Assembly (NCBI GenBank): GCA_910574205.1
Contig: CAJSYJ010000002.1
Span: forward strand, 124,001-188,000
Source: Bacteroidales bacterium
GTDB taxonomy: Bacteria; Bacteroidota; Bacteroidia; Bacteroidales; Rikenellaceae
Direction: 5' to 3'
Length of the DNA stretch: 64,000 nt
Below the pieces are notes generated by a model that worked only from the letters and a program-made list of their open reading frames with translations, was not told where the DNA came from and did no database searches. Shown in pieces: positions 17,644 through 25,448 of the stretch (its first letter is position 1; each line of letters opens with the position of its first letter). Both the position numbers and the translations under genes were made by a program.

Positions 17644-18237
17644 ATGAAACAATCGTGGAAGCCCGGCACGCTGATATATCCGCTGCCGGCAGTGTTGGTC
17701 AGCGTAGGCGCTACGCCCGAGGAGTACAACATGCTGACGGTGGCATGGACGGGAACGGTCAACAGCGAACCGCCGATGTGCTATATATCGGTACGCCCCG
17801 AGAGACACTCCTACCCTATCATCGAGCGCACCGGGGAGTTCGTCATCAACCTTACGACCGAAGATATGGCACGCGCGACCGACTGGTGCGGCGTGCGCTC
17901 GGGTCGCGATTTCGATAAGTGGAAAGAGTGCGGGCTGACACCCGTAGCCGCCGAACACGTAGCGGCACCCGTCATAGCCGAGGCGCCGCTGTCGATCGAA
18001 TGCCGAGTCAGACAGATCGTCAAACTCGGCTCGCACGATATGTTCATCGCCGATGTTGTCGGCATTCTGGCCGACGAACGATATATCGACCCTGCCACAG
18101 GCCGGTTTTCGCTCGAAGCGGCCAAACCGCTGGTCTATCTCCACGGCGAATATTTCCGTCTGGGAGAGATGATCGGACACTTCGGCTGGTCGGTCAGAAA
18201 GAAAAAGACGATCCGGCGCGAAAAGGCCGCAAGGTAA
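17644..18237 (+). CDS. Flavin reductase-like (FMN-binding split-barrel) protein
   Basis: A 197-residue protein of the flavin-reductase-like family: N-terminal LIYPLPAVLVSVGATPEEYNMLTVAWTGTVNSEPPMCYISVRPERHSYPIIERTGEFVINLT matches the FMN-binding split barrel, with NMLTVAWTG as the flavin contact region. Such proteins bind FMN and act as NAD(P)H:flavin oxidoreductases or electron carriers; substrate unknown. The end is strongly basic (RKKKTIRREKAAR). It converges tightly (2 nt) on the histidine phosphatase gene, with no terminator visible between them. Confidence 0.88.
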   Translation: MKQSWKPGTLIYPLPAVLVSVGATPEEYNMLTVAWTGTVNSEPPMCYISVRPERHSYPIIERTGEFVINLTTEDMARATDWCGVRSGRDFDKWKECGLTPVAAEHVAAPVIAEAPLSIECRVRQIVKLGSHDMFIADVVGILADERYIDPATGRFSLEAAKPLVYLHGEYFRLGEMIGHFGWSVRKKKTIRREKAAR

Positions 18238-18239
18238 CC

Positions 18240-19550
18240 CTACCGCTCGTCGGGAATCGTTATCGAGTCCATACGCTCGGTATAGAACCGACGCATGTCG
18301 CTCCAACGATAATAAGGCGCCATGTCGCCGGGCAGCGGCAGAAGCACCTCCTCCTCGTTGTGGAGGAGCTTGACGAGTATGTCGTCCCCGCCGCCGCGCC
18401 GATAGAAGACGAATTGCAGGTTGGCAGCCATGGGTGTAAGGCGGTAATCTTTCCAGTAGCAGAACTCTTCGGGCGAAGAGGCCGGAGTAGAATAGCCGTC
18501 GAGCAACAGCAGATTCACGAAGGGCATGATATTGCCGTCGTGGCCGAACCGCAGATCGGCCGCACGACCGCCCGATGCGACAGCCGCATCGGCACACTCT
18601 ATAATATCGCGCAACAAGGCACAGGAGTAATAGAGCGGATAATCCTCGTTGAGCGGACACGGGCCGCGATGCACGAAGAAGCGATACTGGATATAACGCC
18701 AGCATTCGTACAGCTCCTCGCCGGTAAACAGATCGAAGAACGACACCTCGGGCGTCACGTTCTGCATGTTGACGGCAAGGTTGAACAGCAGTATCGTAAG
18801 ATCGCGGAGGTCGATCCGCTCACGCGACAGATAATCCTTATCGGCGAACAGTGCCGACATAAGTCGCTCGGGGCGTATATGTTCATCGCGCCAGCGATCA
18901 TACTCCGCAATCCACTCACCGTTGTGCATGAAGTCGAGATAGCGGTCGCTGAGTGCGGGATTCGCCTTTTTATTGAAAAAGTTGATCGAAGCGGTGGTTT
19001 CGAGGTTGGCATCCTGCACTATGTCGCACTTCGGAGCATGCCGCTGCAACTCGGCACAGAAGTTGGCCATAGATACTACGCAGCGCGTCGTGACGGACGA
19101 ACGCGCACTTATGCCGCCTCCGCGCGAGAAGACCGAGGGGAAGTTGGCATACATGCGTCGTGCGATGCCCTTATGCTGCTCGATGCCTATCGGCGTGAGA
19201 TCGCCTGCATGCGTCGCCGCCTCGTCGCAGGCACGCTGCACGCGCTCGGCCAGATCCTCGCCCAAGGGGGTCAACACTCCGGCATCGCGGGCTCCGGTCA
19301 TGATCCGCAGCAGGTCGTCGTACTCGCTCTGCTGCAACAGCCAGCGGCTGCCGTGACGCCCGAAATGGCTTATATAAAACGGCTTGTAACCCTTAGGCGC
19401 CGGCGTATAGCGATGCTCCGTCTCGGGATAGGCGTAATATACGCCTCCGGCACGGCACGGGTCGGCCGCTATATCCTCACGTGCAGTCTGCGCGACGGCG
19501 GTCATGCCCAGCAGGCAGCACACGCCGCAAATAAAGATCCTCTTTTTCAT
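18240..19550 (-). CDS. Secreted histidine-type acid phosphatase
   Basis: A ~436-residue protein with a signal peptide (MKKRIFICGVCCLLGMTAVAQ). The catalytic RHG motif is FGRHGSRW (RHGSR at 65-69) and the distal HD motif is RFGHDGNIMPF, as in branch-2 histidine phosphatases (phytase/inositol polyphosphate phosphatase-like). It probably removes phosphate from phytate-like or sugar phosphates in the periplasm; the substrate is inference. ATG 19550 is chosen over the ATG 12 nt upstream because it forms an ATGA overlap with the preceding stop and begins the signal peptide. It is the last gene of a four-gene leftward operon. Confidence 0.85.
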   Translation of the reverse strand: MKKRIFICGVCCLLGMTAVAQTAREDIAADPCRAGGVYYAYPETEHRYTPAPKGYKPFYISHFGRHGSRWLLQQSEYDDLLRIMTGARDAGVLTPLGEDLAERVQRACDEAATHAGDLTPIGIEQHKGIARRMYANFPSVFSRGGGISARSSVTTRCVVSMANFCAELQRHAPKCDIVQDANLETTASINFFNKKANPALSDRYLDFMHNGEWIAEYDRWRDEHIRPERLMSALFADKDYLSRERIDLRDLTILLFNLAVNMQNVTPEVSFFDLFTGEELYECWRYIQYRFFVHRGPCPLNEDYPLYYSCALLRDIIECADAAVASGGRAADLRFGHDGNIMPFVNLLLLDGYSTPASSPEEFCYWKDYRLTPMAANLQFVFYRRGGGDDILVKLLHNEEEVLLPLPGDMAPYYRWSDMRRFYTERMDSITIPDER

Positions 19551-20461
19551 CGTTCGTTGCATTTCAGGCCGAGGTCGGCCGATATGAAGAAATGGTCGCT
19601 GGCATACATGCCGTCCTTGCAGTCCTTATGGATATTGAAATCAGCAGCCTCCACACCGCCCGTCACGAAGATATAGTCGATACGCCCCTTGCCAGGCTTC
19701 ATCGGCCGCGATTCACCCTTCCAGGCATGGGCGGTATATCCCGCTTCGATACGGCCGTTGAGCGTCTCGAACACATCGCTCCATGCCGACGCCCGCAGCG
19801 CCTGCATCGGCGGCGACTGCCGCACGGAGTTCATGTCGCCGCACATGATCTGAGGCATCGACGCCGGATACTGCGCCGACTCCTCGATTACCATACCTAT
19901 CTGCGCGAGCTTGGCCTCGTCCGATATGTGATCGAGATGAACATCCAGTACGCGGAACTCCCTGCCCGAGCGGCGCTCTCGCAGACGCACCCACGTGCAG
20001 TGTCGCGCACGCGCCGTGCCCCACGACATCGAGCCTCCTATATGCGGCGTTTCCGACAGCCAGTAACACCCCGAAGATACCAGCTCGAAGCGGCGTCTGT
20101 CGAAAAATATCACGTTCTTGGCAATGAGATGATACCCTTCGGTATACGGATCCATCTCGGGACCCTCGAAGCCCACGGCCGTATAGCCCTTCATCCTATC
20201 GCGGCAGTAGGCATAAGAATCGTACACCACCTCCTGCATGCACACTATATCGGGGCGGCGGTCGAGAATGCAGTCGACCATATACTCCTTACGGTCGTCC
20301 CAACGTCTCAGCGGCATGTCGTCGGCCTCCAAACCGGTAACGCGTATGTTGCAGCTCATCACGCGAAGATCGACGACGCCCGCCCCGCCTCGCACGGCAG
20401 CCGCGCCGGATGCCGGCAGCAACGCCGCGACCAAAAGCGAAAAAAGATATATCCGTTTCAT
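19547..20461 (-). CDS. Secreted endonuclease/exonuclease/phosphatase-family hydrolase
   Basis: A 304-residue protein with signal peptide (MKRIYLFSLLVAALLPASGAAA). EEP-fold landmarks are present: RVMSCNIRV near the start, PDIVCMQEVV (metal-binding Glu), VLDVHLDHISDEAKL, MPQIMCGDMN (catalytic Asp/Asn), IDYIFVTG and SDHFFISADL (final His). These Mg2+-dependent enzymes cleave phosphodiester or phosphomonoester bonds; secreted Bacteroidota members often act on sugar or lipid phosphates. It overlaps the downstream phosphatase by ATGA and starts 6 nt after the MFS stop codon, so the pair looks like a phosphate-releasing module. Confidence 0.88.
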   Translation of the reverse strand: MKRIYLFSLLVAALLPASGAAAVRGGAGVVDLRVMSCNIRVTGLEADDMPLRRWDDRKEYMVDCILDRRPDIVCMQEVVYDSYAYCRDRMKGYTAVGFEGPEMDPYTEGYHLIAKNVIFFDRRRFELVSSGCYWLSETPHIGGSMSWGTARARHCTWVRLRERRSGREFRVLDVHLDHISDEAKLAQIGMVIEESAQYPASMPQIMCGDMNSVRQSPPMQALRASAWSDVFETLNGRIEAGYTAHAWKGESRPMKPGKGRIDYIFVTGGVEAADFNIHKDCKDGMYASDHFFISADLGLKCNER

Positions 20462-20467
20462 GGTCTT

Positions 20468-21766
20468 CTATGTCAGAGGTGTTTCGCGACGCACCATGCG
20501 CCACAGTATCACTGCCGCCGCGATATGCAGCATACCCATTATTATGAACAGCACGTCGCCCATCGACGCCAGCATATCGCCAACGAATATATTGAACACG
20601 GCACCGCCGACGGCTCCCGCACCGGCCGTGATGCCCACCACGCTCGCCACGTTGCGCACAGGAAACGCCTCGGCGATGACAACGCAAATCGTATAGAGCC
20701 AGCTCAGACACATTACCGCAATGAGCGAGAATATAGCCACCACGACCGCCACCTGCATCTGCGCATCGGCGATCCAACCGTTCAGATACGGCACCAGCAT
20801 GCACAGCGGAGCCACGACGACCGTAGCTATCATCATGCGCTTGCGTGCCGCCAGCGAATCGCTGCCGCGGCGCACCATACGATCCGACCATACCGACGAC
20901 AGCACGCCGCCGACGGCTCCGACCAGAAACGGTATGCCGCCGATCCACTGTATCCTGTCGAGCGTATCCTGCATCGACAGCGCAGCATCCTGCATGCGGT
21001 ATATGTCGCGAAGATAGGCCGGCAGCCAGAAGCAGCAGAAGTACCACACCGGATCGGAGATCATGCGTATGAGCAGCACGCCCCACAGCGAACGCGTGCG
21101 GAACAGCTCTCCCCAGCCGAAAGCGCGCTGCTCCGACGATCGGGCTTCGCTCTGCTGCGCCGTAGTCACGGCCAGAATCTCCTGCGGAGGGTTCTTGTAG
21201 ACGAACCACCATACGGCGGCAATGACCAGTCCGACGATACCGGCCACCATGAATACCTCCTGCCACGAGGGCAAAATGCGGCACAGCCACGCTATGAGAA
21301 GCGGAGCGACGACCGTACCGAGCGAACCGCCAGCCGTACAGAGGCTGTTGGCCGTCGCGCGCTGCCGCTGCTCGAACCAGAGCGTCACGGCCACGATCTG
21401 CCCGGCGAATATTGTCGGCTCGGCCAGACCCAGCACGCCGCGGCATACGGTAAACTGAACGATATTCTGCGACAGTCCGCCGCCGATACATGCCAGCGAC
21501 CACGCCACGATACCGGCCATCATGACCCGCTTCGAGCCGAATCGGTCGACAAGTACGCCGGAAATGGGATACATGACGGCATAGCATATCAGAAATACGT
21601 TTACGATCCACGCATATCCGTTGTCGTCGATGCCGAACTCGGACAGGATCTCGGGTTTGAGCACCGACAGCAGCTGCCGGTCGAGATAGTTGCAGATAAT
21701 GGCTATGAATATCGTCGCCACGATGACCCACCGTCTGCGCCGCGGGTCGGTTATGAGTTTCATCAT
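20468..21766 (-). CDS. MFS transporter, anion:cation symporter (hexuronate/sugar-acid) type
   Basis: A 432-residue membrane protein with about 12 helices. N-terminal NYLDRQLLSVLKPEILSEFGIDDNGYAWIVNVFLICYAVMYPISGVLVDRFGSKR contains the MFS loop-2/3 signature of the ACS family (ExuT/GarP-like), which imports sugar acids. It overlaps the ribulokinase stop (TGATG), so translation is coupled. Location with a carbohydrate kinase supports import of a sugar or sugar acid. The exact substrate cannot be read from the sequence. Confidence 0.85.
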   Translation of the reverse strand: MMKLITDPRRRRWVIVATIFIAIICNYLDRQLLSVLKPEILSEFGIDDNGYAWIVNVFLICYAVMYPISGVLVDRFGSKRVMMAGIVAWSLACIGGGLSQNIVQFTVCRGVLGLAEPTIFAGQIVAVTLWFEQRQRATANSLCTAGGSLGTVVAPLLIAWLCRILPSWQEVFMVAGIVGLVIAAVWWFVYKNPPQEILAVTTAQQSEARSSEQRAFGWGELFRTRSLWGVLLIRMISDPVWYFCCFWLPAYLRDIYRMQDAALSMQDTLDRIQWIGGIPFLVGAVGGVLSSVWSDRMVRRGSDSLAARKRMMIATVVVAPLCMLVPYLNGWIADAQMQVAVVVAIFSLIAVMCLSWLYTICVVIAEAFPVRNVASVVGITAGAGAVGGAVFNIFVGDMLASMGDVLFIIMGMLHIAAAVILWRMVRRETPLT

Positions 21767-23439
21767 CAGTTATAGGTATTTACTGTATTCTCCGTAAAAT
21801 CGCCTGCCGCGCGATAACGCGCATAACGCTGCATCAAGATACCGTGCATCGACATCTGCGGCTCGTAGCTGCGCTCGACAGGCGGACAGAGAACGTGCTG
21901 CGCCTTCTGCACCGAGTCGTAGAACCCGCCGACGACCGAAGCCAATATCACGGCACCCAGCGCACACGACTCCCGGCACCCCGCAACGTCGACACGTCGG
22001 CCGAGCACGTCGGAGAGCATCTGCATCGCAAGCGGAGATTTGCGCGATATGCCGCCTATGGCGACGAACTCGTCGGCCTCGATACCATTGGCCGAAAGGT
22101 GGTCGACGATAGCTTTCGTCGCGAATGCCGTCGCCTCTACCAGTGCAAGATATATGTCGGCAGCACCGCTGCCGAGTCTGAGTCCCATGATGCCGCACCA
22201 CATATTATCTTTGGGCGACGGCGTTCGGCGGCCGTTGATCCAGTCCGTCGCAAAGGGCGAGTCGATGTCGAGGCGTATCTTCGACGCCTCGTCGCCCAGA
22301 CGCGCGAGCATCCTCTCGCGGCACTCCTCGGCCAGCTGGATTTTGGCCGTATCATCGAGCGCTTCGCTGCGGCACACGATCTCATCCACGGCGAACATCA
22401 ACACCCGCCTTAGCCACGCATAGAGATCGCCGAAAGCCGACATGCCCGTCTCGAATCCCGTCATCGACGGTATGATCGAGCCGTCGACCTGTCCGAATAC
22501 GCCCTCTATGACCCTGTCTCCGAGCCTCTGAGGATCGACCACGGCCATGTGGCAGGCCGATGTTCCGAGATTCAGCGCCATGCGCCTCTCGCGTATGCCC
22601 GCACCTATCGCTCCGGCGTGCGCATCGATTATGCCTACGGCGACCCTGACATCCGCCGGCAGGCCGTAACGGCTGGCCATATCTTTCGATACGGTTCCGA
22701 AGATATTGTCCGAGGTGTAGTTGTCGCGCGGCAGACGCTCTGACATGCGCGCCGCGGCGGGCGATAGCGGTTCGAAAAACTCCGCCGGCGGATAGCCGCC
22801 CCAACGTTCGCTCCACATGGACTTGCTTCCGGCGGCACAGTGACTCAGGCGCATTGACGATATGCTGTCGGCACCGGTCAGCAGAGCAGGTATGTAGTCG
22901 CACTGCTCGATCGCGATACATGCCTCGCGCGCCAGCCGCGGATTGCCGTTCAATATATGTATGACCTTAGACCAATAACCCTCCGACGAGTAGTGTCCGC
23001 CCGAGAACATCGAATAGCATGTCTCCGACTCGCGGCATGCGGCATCGATCCGCGCCGCCTCACACTCGGCCGTATGGTCTTTCCACAGAACGAACATAGC
23101 GTCGGGATCGTCGGCGAACTCCTCCCGAAGTGCCAGCGGACGCATCCTCTCGTCGACAAGACACGGTGTGCTCGATGTCGTGTCGACGGCAATGGCCGCC
23201 ACGGCGGCGAATGCTTCGGGGCACTGCCCGCGCAACGAGCGCAACAGCTCGTCGAGAGCCTCGGCATAGTCCGAGGGATGCTGCCTGAACTGCGACTTCG
23301 AAGCGTCGCAATACTCGCCGCGGCCCCACCTGCGATAAGGCGCGACGGCAGAAGCGAGCTCGCACCCGTCGACGGCATCGACCAGTAGTCCGCGCGCCGA
23401 ATCGGTACCGTAATCGAGTCCTATGACATATCTTTTCAT
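21766..23439 (-). CDS. araB: Ribulokinase (FGGY family)
   Basis: A 557-residue carbohydrate kinase. The N-terminal phosphate-binding motif is VIGLDYGTDSARGLLVDA, followed by the ribulokinase-type AIAVDTTSSTPCLVD and LWKDHTAECEAARI; the FGGY second domain shows GIIDAHAGAIGAG, LNLGTSACHMAV and EFVAIGGISRKSPLAMQMLSDVLGR. It phosphorylates L-ribulose in arabinose catabolism, or a related ketopentose. araA and araD are not adjacent; instead an MFS transporter and two secreted hydrolases follow. It is the first gene of the leftward operon, with promoter at 23508-23536. Confidence 0.88.
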   Translation of the reverse strand: MKRYVIGLDYGTDSARGLLVDAVDGCELASAVAPYRRWGRGEYCDASKSQFRQHPSDYAEALDELLRSLRGQCPEAFAAVAAIAVDTTSSTPCLVDERMRPLALREEFADDPDAMFVLWKDHTAECEAARIDAACRESETCYSMFSGGHYSSEGYWSKVIHILNGNPRLAREACIAIEQCDYIPALLTGADSISSMRLSHCAAGSKSMWSERWGGYPPAEFFEPLSPAAARMSERLPRDNYTSDNIFGTVSKDMASRYGLPADVRVAVGIIDAHAGAIGAGIRERRMALNLGTSACHMAVVDPQRLGDRVIEGVFGQVDGSIIPSMTGFETGMSAFGDLYAWLRRVLMFAVDEIVCRSEALDDTAKIQLAEECRERMLARLGDEASKIRLDIDSPFATDWINGRRTPSPKDNMWCGIMGLRLGSGAADIYLALVEATAFATKAIVDHLSANGIEADEFVAIGGISRKSPLAMQMLSDVLGRRVDVAGCRESCALGAVILASVVGGFYDSVQKAQHVLCPPVERSYEPQMSMHGILMQRYARYRAAGDFTENTVNTYN

Positions 23440-23507
23440 AGCTTATATTTTCGTTACACGATCATTTACGATCTTAAAATTTTCCTTTAAACACGATTTA
23501 CAACTCC

Positions 23508-23536
23508 CAAAATTAATAAATTTATTCGAAACGCAA
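23508..23536 (-). promoter_or_regulatory. Promoter of the ribulokinase operon
   Basis: On the minus strand: TTG (23536-23534), 18 nt, TAATTTTG (23515-23508). The leader to ATG 23439 is ~60 nt. Divergent to the gene at 23734. Confidence 0.65.
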
Positions 23537-23639
23537 CGGATAACGAATCCAAAAACTTTTTCCGGTATAGGTTTTCATCCTCGACGAAGCCCACGCGCGG
23601 AGCACGAATACGCTCCTATCCGCCAGTCTGGGCGCCGCC

Positions 23640-23676
23640 GCCGAGTCCGCTCCGGCTATGCCGAGGCGAAGAAAAG
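23640..23676 (-). repeat. Dispersed intergenic repeat, copy C
   Basis: Read on the minus strand it begins CTTTTCTTCGCCTCGGCATA and ends CGGACTCGGC, matching the core of copies A, B and D (TTTTCT, GCCTCGGCA, a second CGGC). It sits between the divergent ribulokinase operon and the gene at 23734, ~20 bp before that gene's -7 element. Confidence 0.6.
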
Positions 23677-23699
23677 GTGCGCGAAAGCGAATATTTTAG

Positions 23700-23707
23700 T
23701 AATTTTG
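23700..23707 (+). promoter_or_regulatory. -7 element for the gene at 23734
   Basis: TAATTTTG (23700-23707) matches TAnnTTTG, 26 nt before the ATG. No -33 match is clear. Confidence 0.5.
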
Positions 23708-23733
23708 CAACAAAACAACAGAACCCGATTATT

Positions 23734-24321
23734 ATGGAAGATACGCAGAAAGAGTTTCTCGCCGACTACGAACGGCGCTTGCGCGAAATGCTCGTCGGCA
23801 ATCTCTCGTCGACCGGCAAGCTGGACGGACAGCTGCTCACTGTCGAGGAGCTCAACGAGAAGTGGCACGCCGCGGCACCGAGCTACATGGCCGATGCCGT
23901 GCCGCAGATAGCCCGCTACCCGCTAGCAGCCGTGGCATGGGCGATGTATGTCGGCATGGGTGCCGCCGTACTGTGGGATAAGGATTGGAACCAGTACTCG
24001 CAAACCGAAGATTGGTATGCGATGTTATCTTCGCCGCGCGGATTCGACGCGCTGGACGAGTATGTAACGGAGGTATTGCTGGCTATGCCGCTCGACTCGG
24101 ACCGTGCGCGAACGGTCGAAGAGTGCGTGCGTTCGACAGCGGAAAGCGCATTGGCCATGATTCGCAAGGAGCGCATCGAGGCGCAGAGCGCAATGGCATT
24201 CCACATATTCGCCCGCACGGTCAAGGTCATGTTCGAAGTCGGCGTAGCCGTGGAACTGCACCGCATAGGATACAGATACGTCAAGGTAAAAACCGAAATC
24301 GACCCGTCGCAGCTGAGCTGA
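23734..24321 (+). CDS. Conserved hypothetical protein (195 aa)
   Basis: No family recognised. Helical by composition, with a hydrophobic central segment (LAAVAWAMYVGMGAAVLW, ~65-85) that could be a membrane-associated or buried helix, and a C-terminal helix rich in charged residues (RTVKVMFEVGVAVELHRIGYRYVKVK). No signal peptide. ATG 23734 (MEDTQKEFLADYERRL) is preferred because it follows the -7 element by 26 nt; frames further upstream fall before the transcript start. Monocistronic, ending at a bidirectional terminator. Confidence 0.65.
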   Translation: MEDTQKEFLADYERRLREMLVGNLSSTGKLDGQLLTVEELNEKWHAAAPSYMADAVPQIARYPLAAVAWAMYVGMGAAVLWDKDWNQYSQTEDWYAMLSSPRGFDALDEYVTEVLLAMPLDSDRARTVEECVRSTAESALAMIRKERIEAQSAMAFHIFARTVKVMFEVGVAVELHRIGYRYVKVKTEIDPSQLS

Positions 24322-24371
24322 CGACATATCGTGAAGATACATGGCGACGCACCGAGTGATACGATTCAATA

Positions 24372-24404
24372 ATTATCCCCGCTCCGATCGAGAGCGGGGA
24401 TAAT
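24372..24404. terminator. Bidirectional terminator between convergent genes
   Basis: A perfect 13-bp stem, ATTATCCCCGCTC (24372-24384) / GAGCGGGGATAAT (24392-24404), loop of 7 nt. It stands between genes ending at 24321 (+) and 24444 (-). Confidence 0.8.
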
Positions 24405-24443
24405 AAATCTTCCTGTAACAAAAATATTAACTGCCGATACAGG

Positions 24444-24851
24444 TTATTCGAGAAACCCTTCAAGTGTGAAATTGCGTTCCCAGTCCGATTTGTTATCAAT
24501 AGATTCGAATACTTCCGGAAATTTAATACCGGCTTTTGCATATAACATCTTGCACTTCGACTTAGTCTGTTCAAACAATTCTGAGGTTTTCTCCGATTCG
24601 ACTTTATAAACCGACAGCAAACGATTATATGTCTCATCGAAGAGCAACCGTTCAATGTCGGGGTTGTGTTTGTGTATCTCTTTGACGATATTGATATCGG
24701 CAACAGATGAATATATACGTTTCACATTATTGGTCATTCCCCAGATTTTGAAAAACAAAATTACTTGCAAAATACCGCAAATCAACAATACTGCCAGCAT
24801 AATGGACTCAGGCACATCCATGTGCCCTACAACGATTTCAATAATTCCCAC
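24444..24851 (-). CDS. Hypothetical small membrane protein
   Basis: A 135-residue protein starting at GTG 24851 (or at the ATG ten codons later, MDVPES). One strong membrane helix (SIMLAVLLICGILQVILFFKIW, ~15-37) is followed by a ~95-residue helical cytoplasmic domain rich in Lys/Glu, including two Cys-Lys sites (KSKCKMLYAKAGIKFPEVFE). No family recognised. The gene is more A/T-rich than its neighbours, as is the next one upstream, so the two may be a small acquired block. Confidence 0.6.
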   Translation of the reverse strand: MGIIEIVVGHMDVPESIMLAVLLICGILQVILFFKIWGMTNNVKRIYSSVADINIVKEIHKHNPDIERLLFDETYNRLLSVYKVESEKTSELFEQTKSKCKMLYAKAGIKFPEVFESIDNKSDWERNFTLEGFLE

Positions 24852-24932
24852 GAGATAATTGTATTAATAGTTAGACAAAATACATTCTACTTAGAACATA
24901 TATGTAGCCGAATAATTCGACTTTGAATATCA

Positions 24933-25343
24933 CTATTTCATATCCGAACAATCATTGTCCATGACTTCGTTCTTATACTGCAATTTCGTTCTGAATCCTT
25001 CACTGATCGAATCTCCGTCATCGATATATTTGCTCAACAACCAATGGTATACATTTTGACCGTTCGTAGTTACCACATAGGCCTGTTCGAGTTCCCAACC
25101 GAACCTTCCCATATGGTTCATAGCATCGATCATTGAATTGAAAACAAGACTTTTACCATTTTCATCCACGAGTACACTACGCCCCCAGGTAGTCTTGCCT
25201 TGTCCGAAATCAACTTGAACAATACATTTGGTGCTCATCAATTTCTGTGTTCCGAGAAGTTCGCAGTAAACCTTATGCGGTTGTGCGCTAATGGAAAAAA
25301 CAGACAGCAATACGGCCGCGATCGAAATAACTAATTTCTTCAT
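24933..25343 (-). CDS. Small secreted protein of unknown function, candidate phase-variable expression
   Basis: A 136-residue protein with a clear signal peptide (MKKLVISIAAVLLSVFSISAQ) cleaved before PHKVYC. The mature part has a repeated strand-like pattern (KCIVQVDFGQGKTTWGRSVLVDENGKSL) and a helix MIDAMNHMGRFGWELEQAYVV resembling small periplasmic proteins of Bacteroidota; no enzyme motif. ATG 25343 is preferred over ATG 25367, because the predicted transcript start (~25365) leaves no leader for the latter. The promoter spacer contains a 9-base G/C tract, so expression may switch by slippage. Confidence 0.7.
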   Translation of the reverse strand: MKKLVISIAAVLLSVFSISAQPHKVYCELLGTQKLMSTKCIVQVDFGQGKTTWGRSVLVDENGKSLVFNSMIDAMNHMGRFGWELEQAYVVTTNGQNVYHWLLSKYIDDGDSISEGFRTKLQYKNEVMDNDCSDMK

Positions 25344-25371
25344 AATTAAATGGGTTGACTTATTCATGTCG

Positions 25372-25402
25372 CGAATATAGAGAAATTCCCCCCCCCTCCA
25401 AA
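25372..25402 (-). promoter_or_regulatory. Promoter with a nine-base G tract in its spacer
   Basis: On the minus strand: TTTG (25402-25399), a 19-nt spacer, TATATTCG (25379-25372; one base off consensus, the same TTCG variant seen at 50774-50781). Nine consecutive G (minus strand; C at 25388-25396) make up almost half of the spacer. Gain or loss of one base changes the -33/-7 distance, as in known phase-variable promoters. Confidence 0.6.
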
Positions 25403-25448
25403 TTTTCTTAGAATTATTTTACTGCCAGCCGCAAAAAAGTAATCTTTT

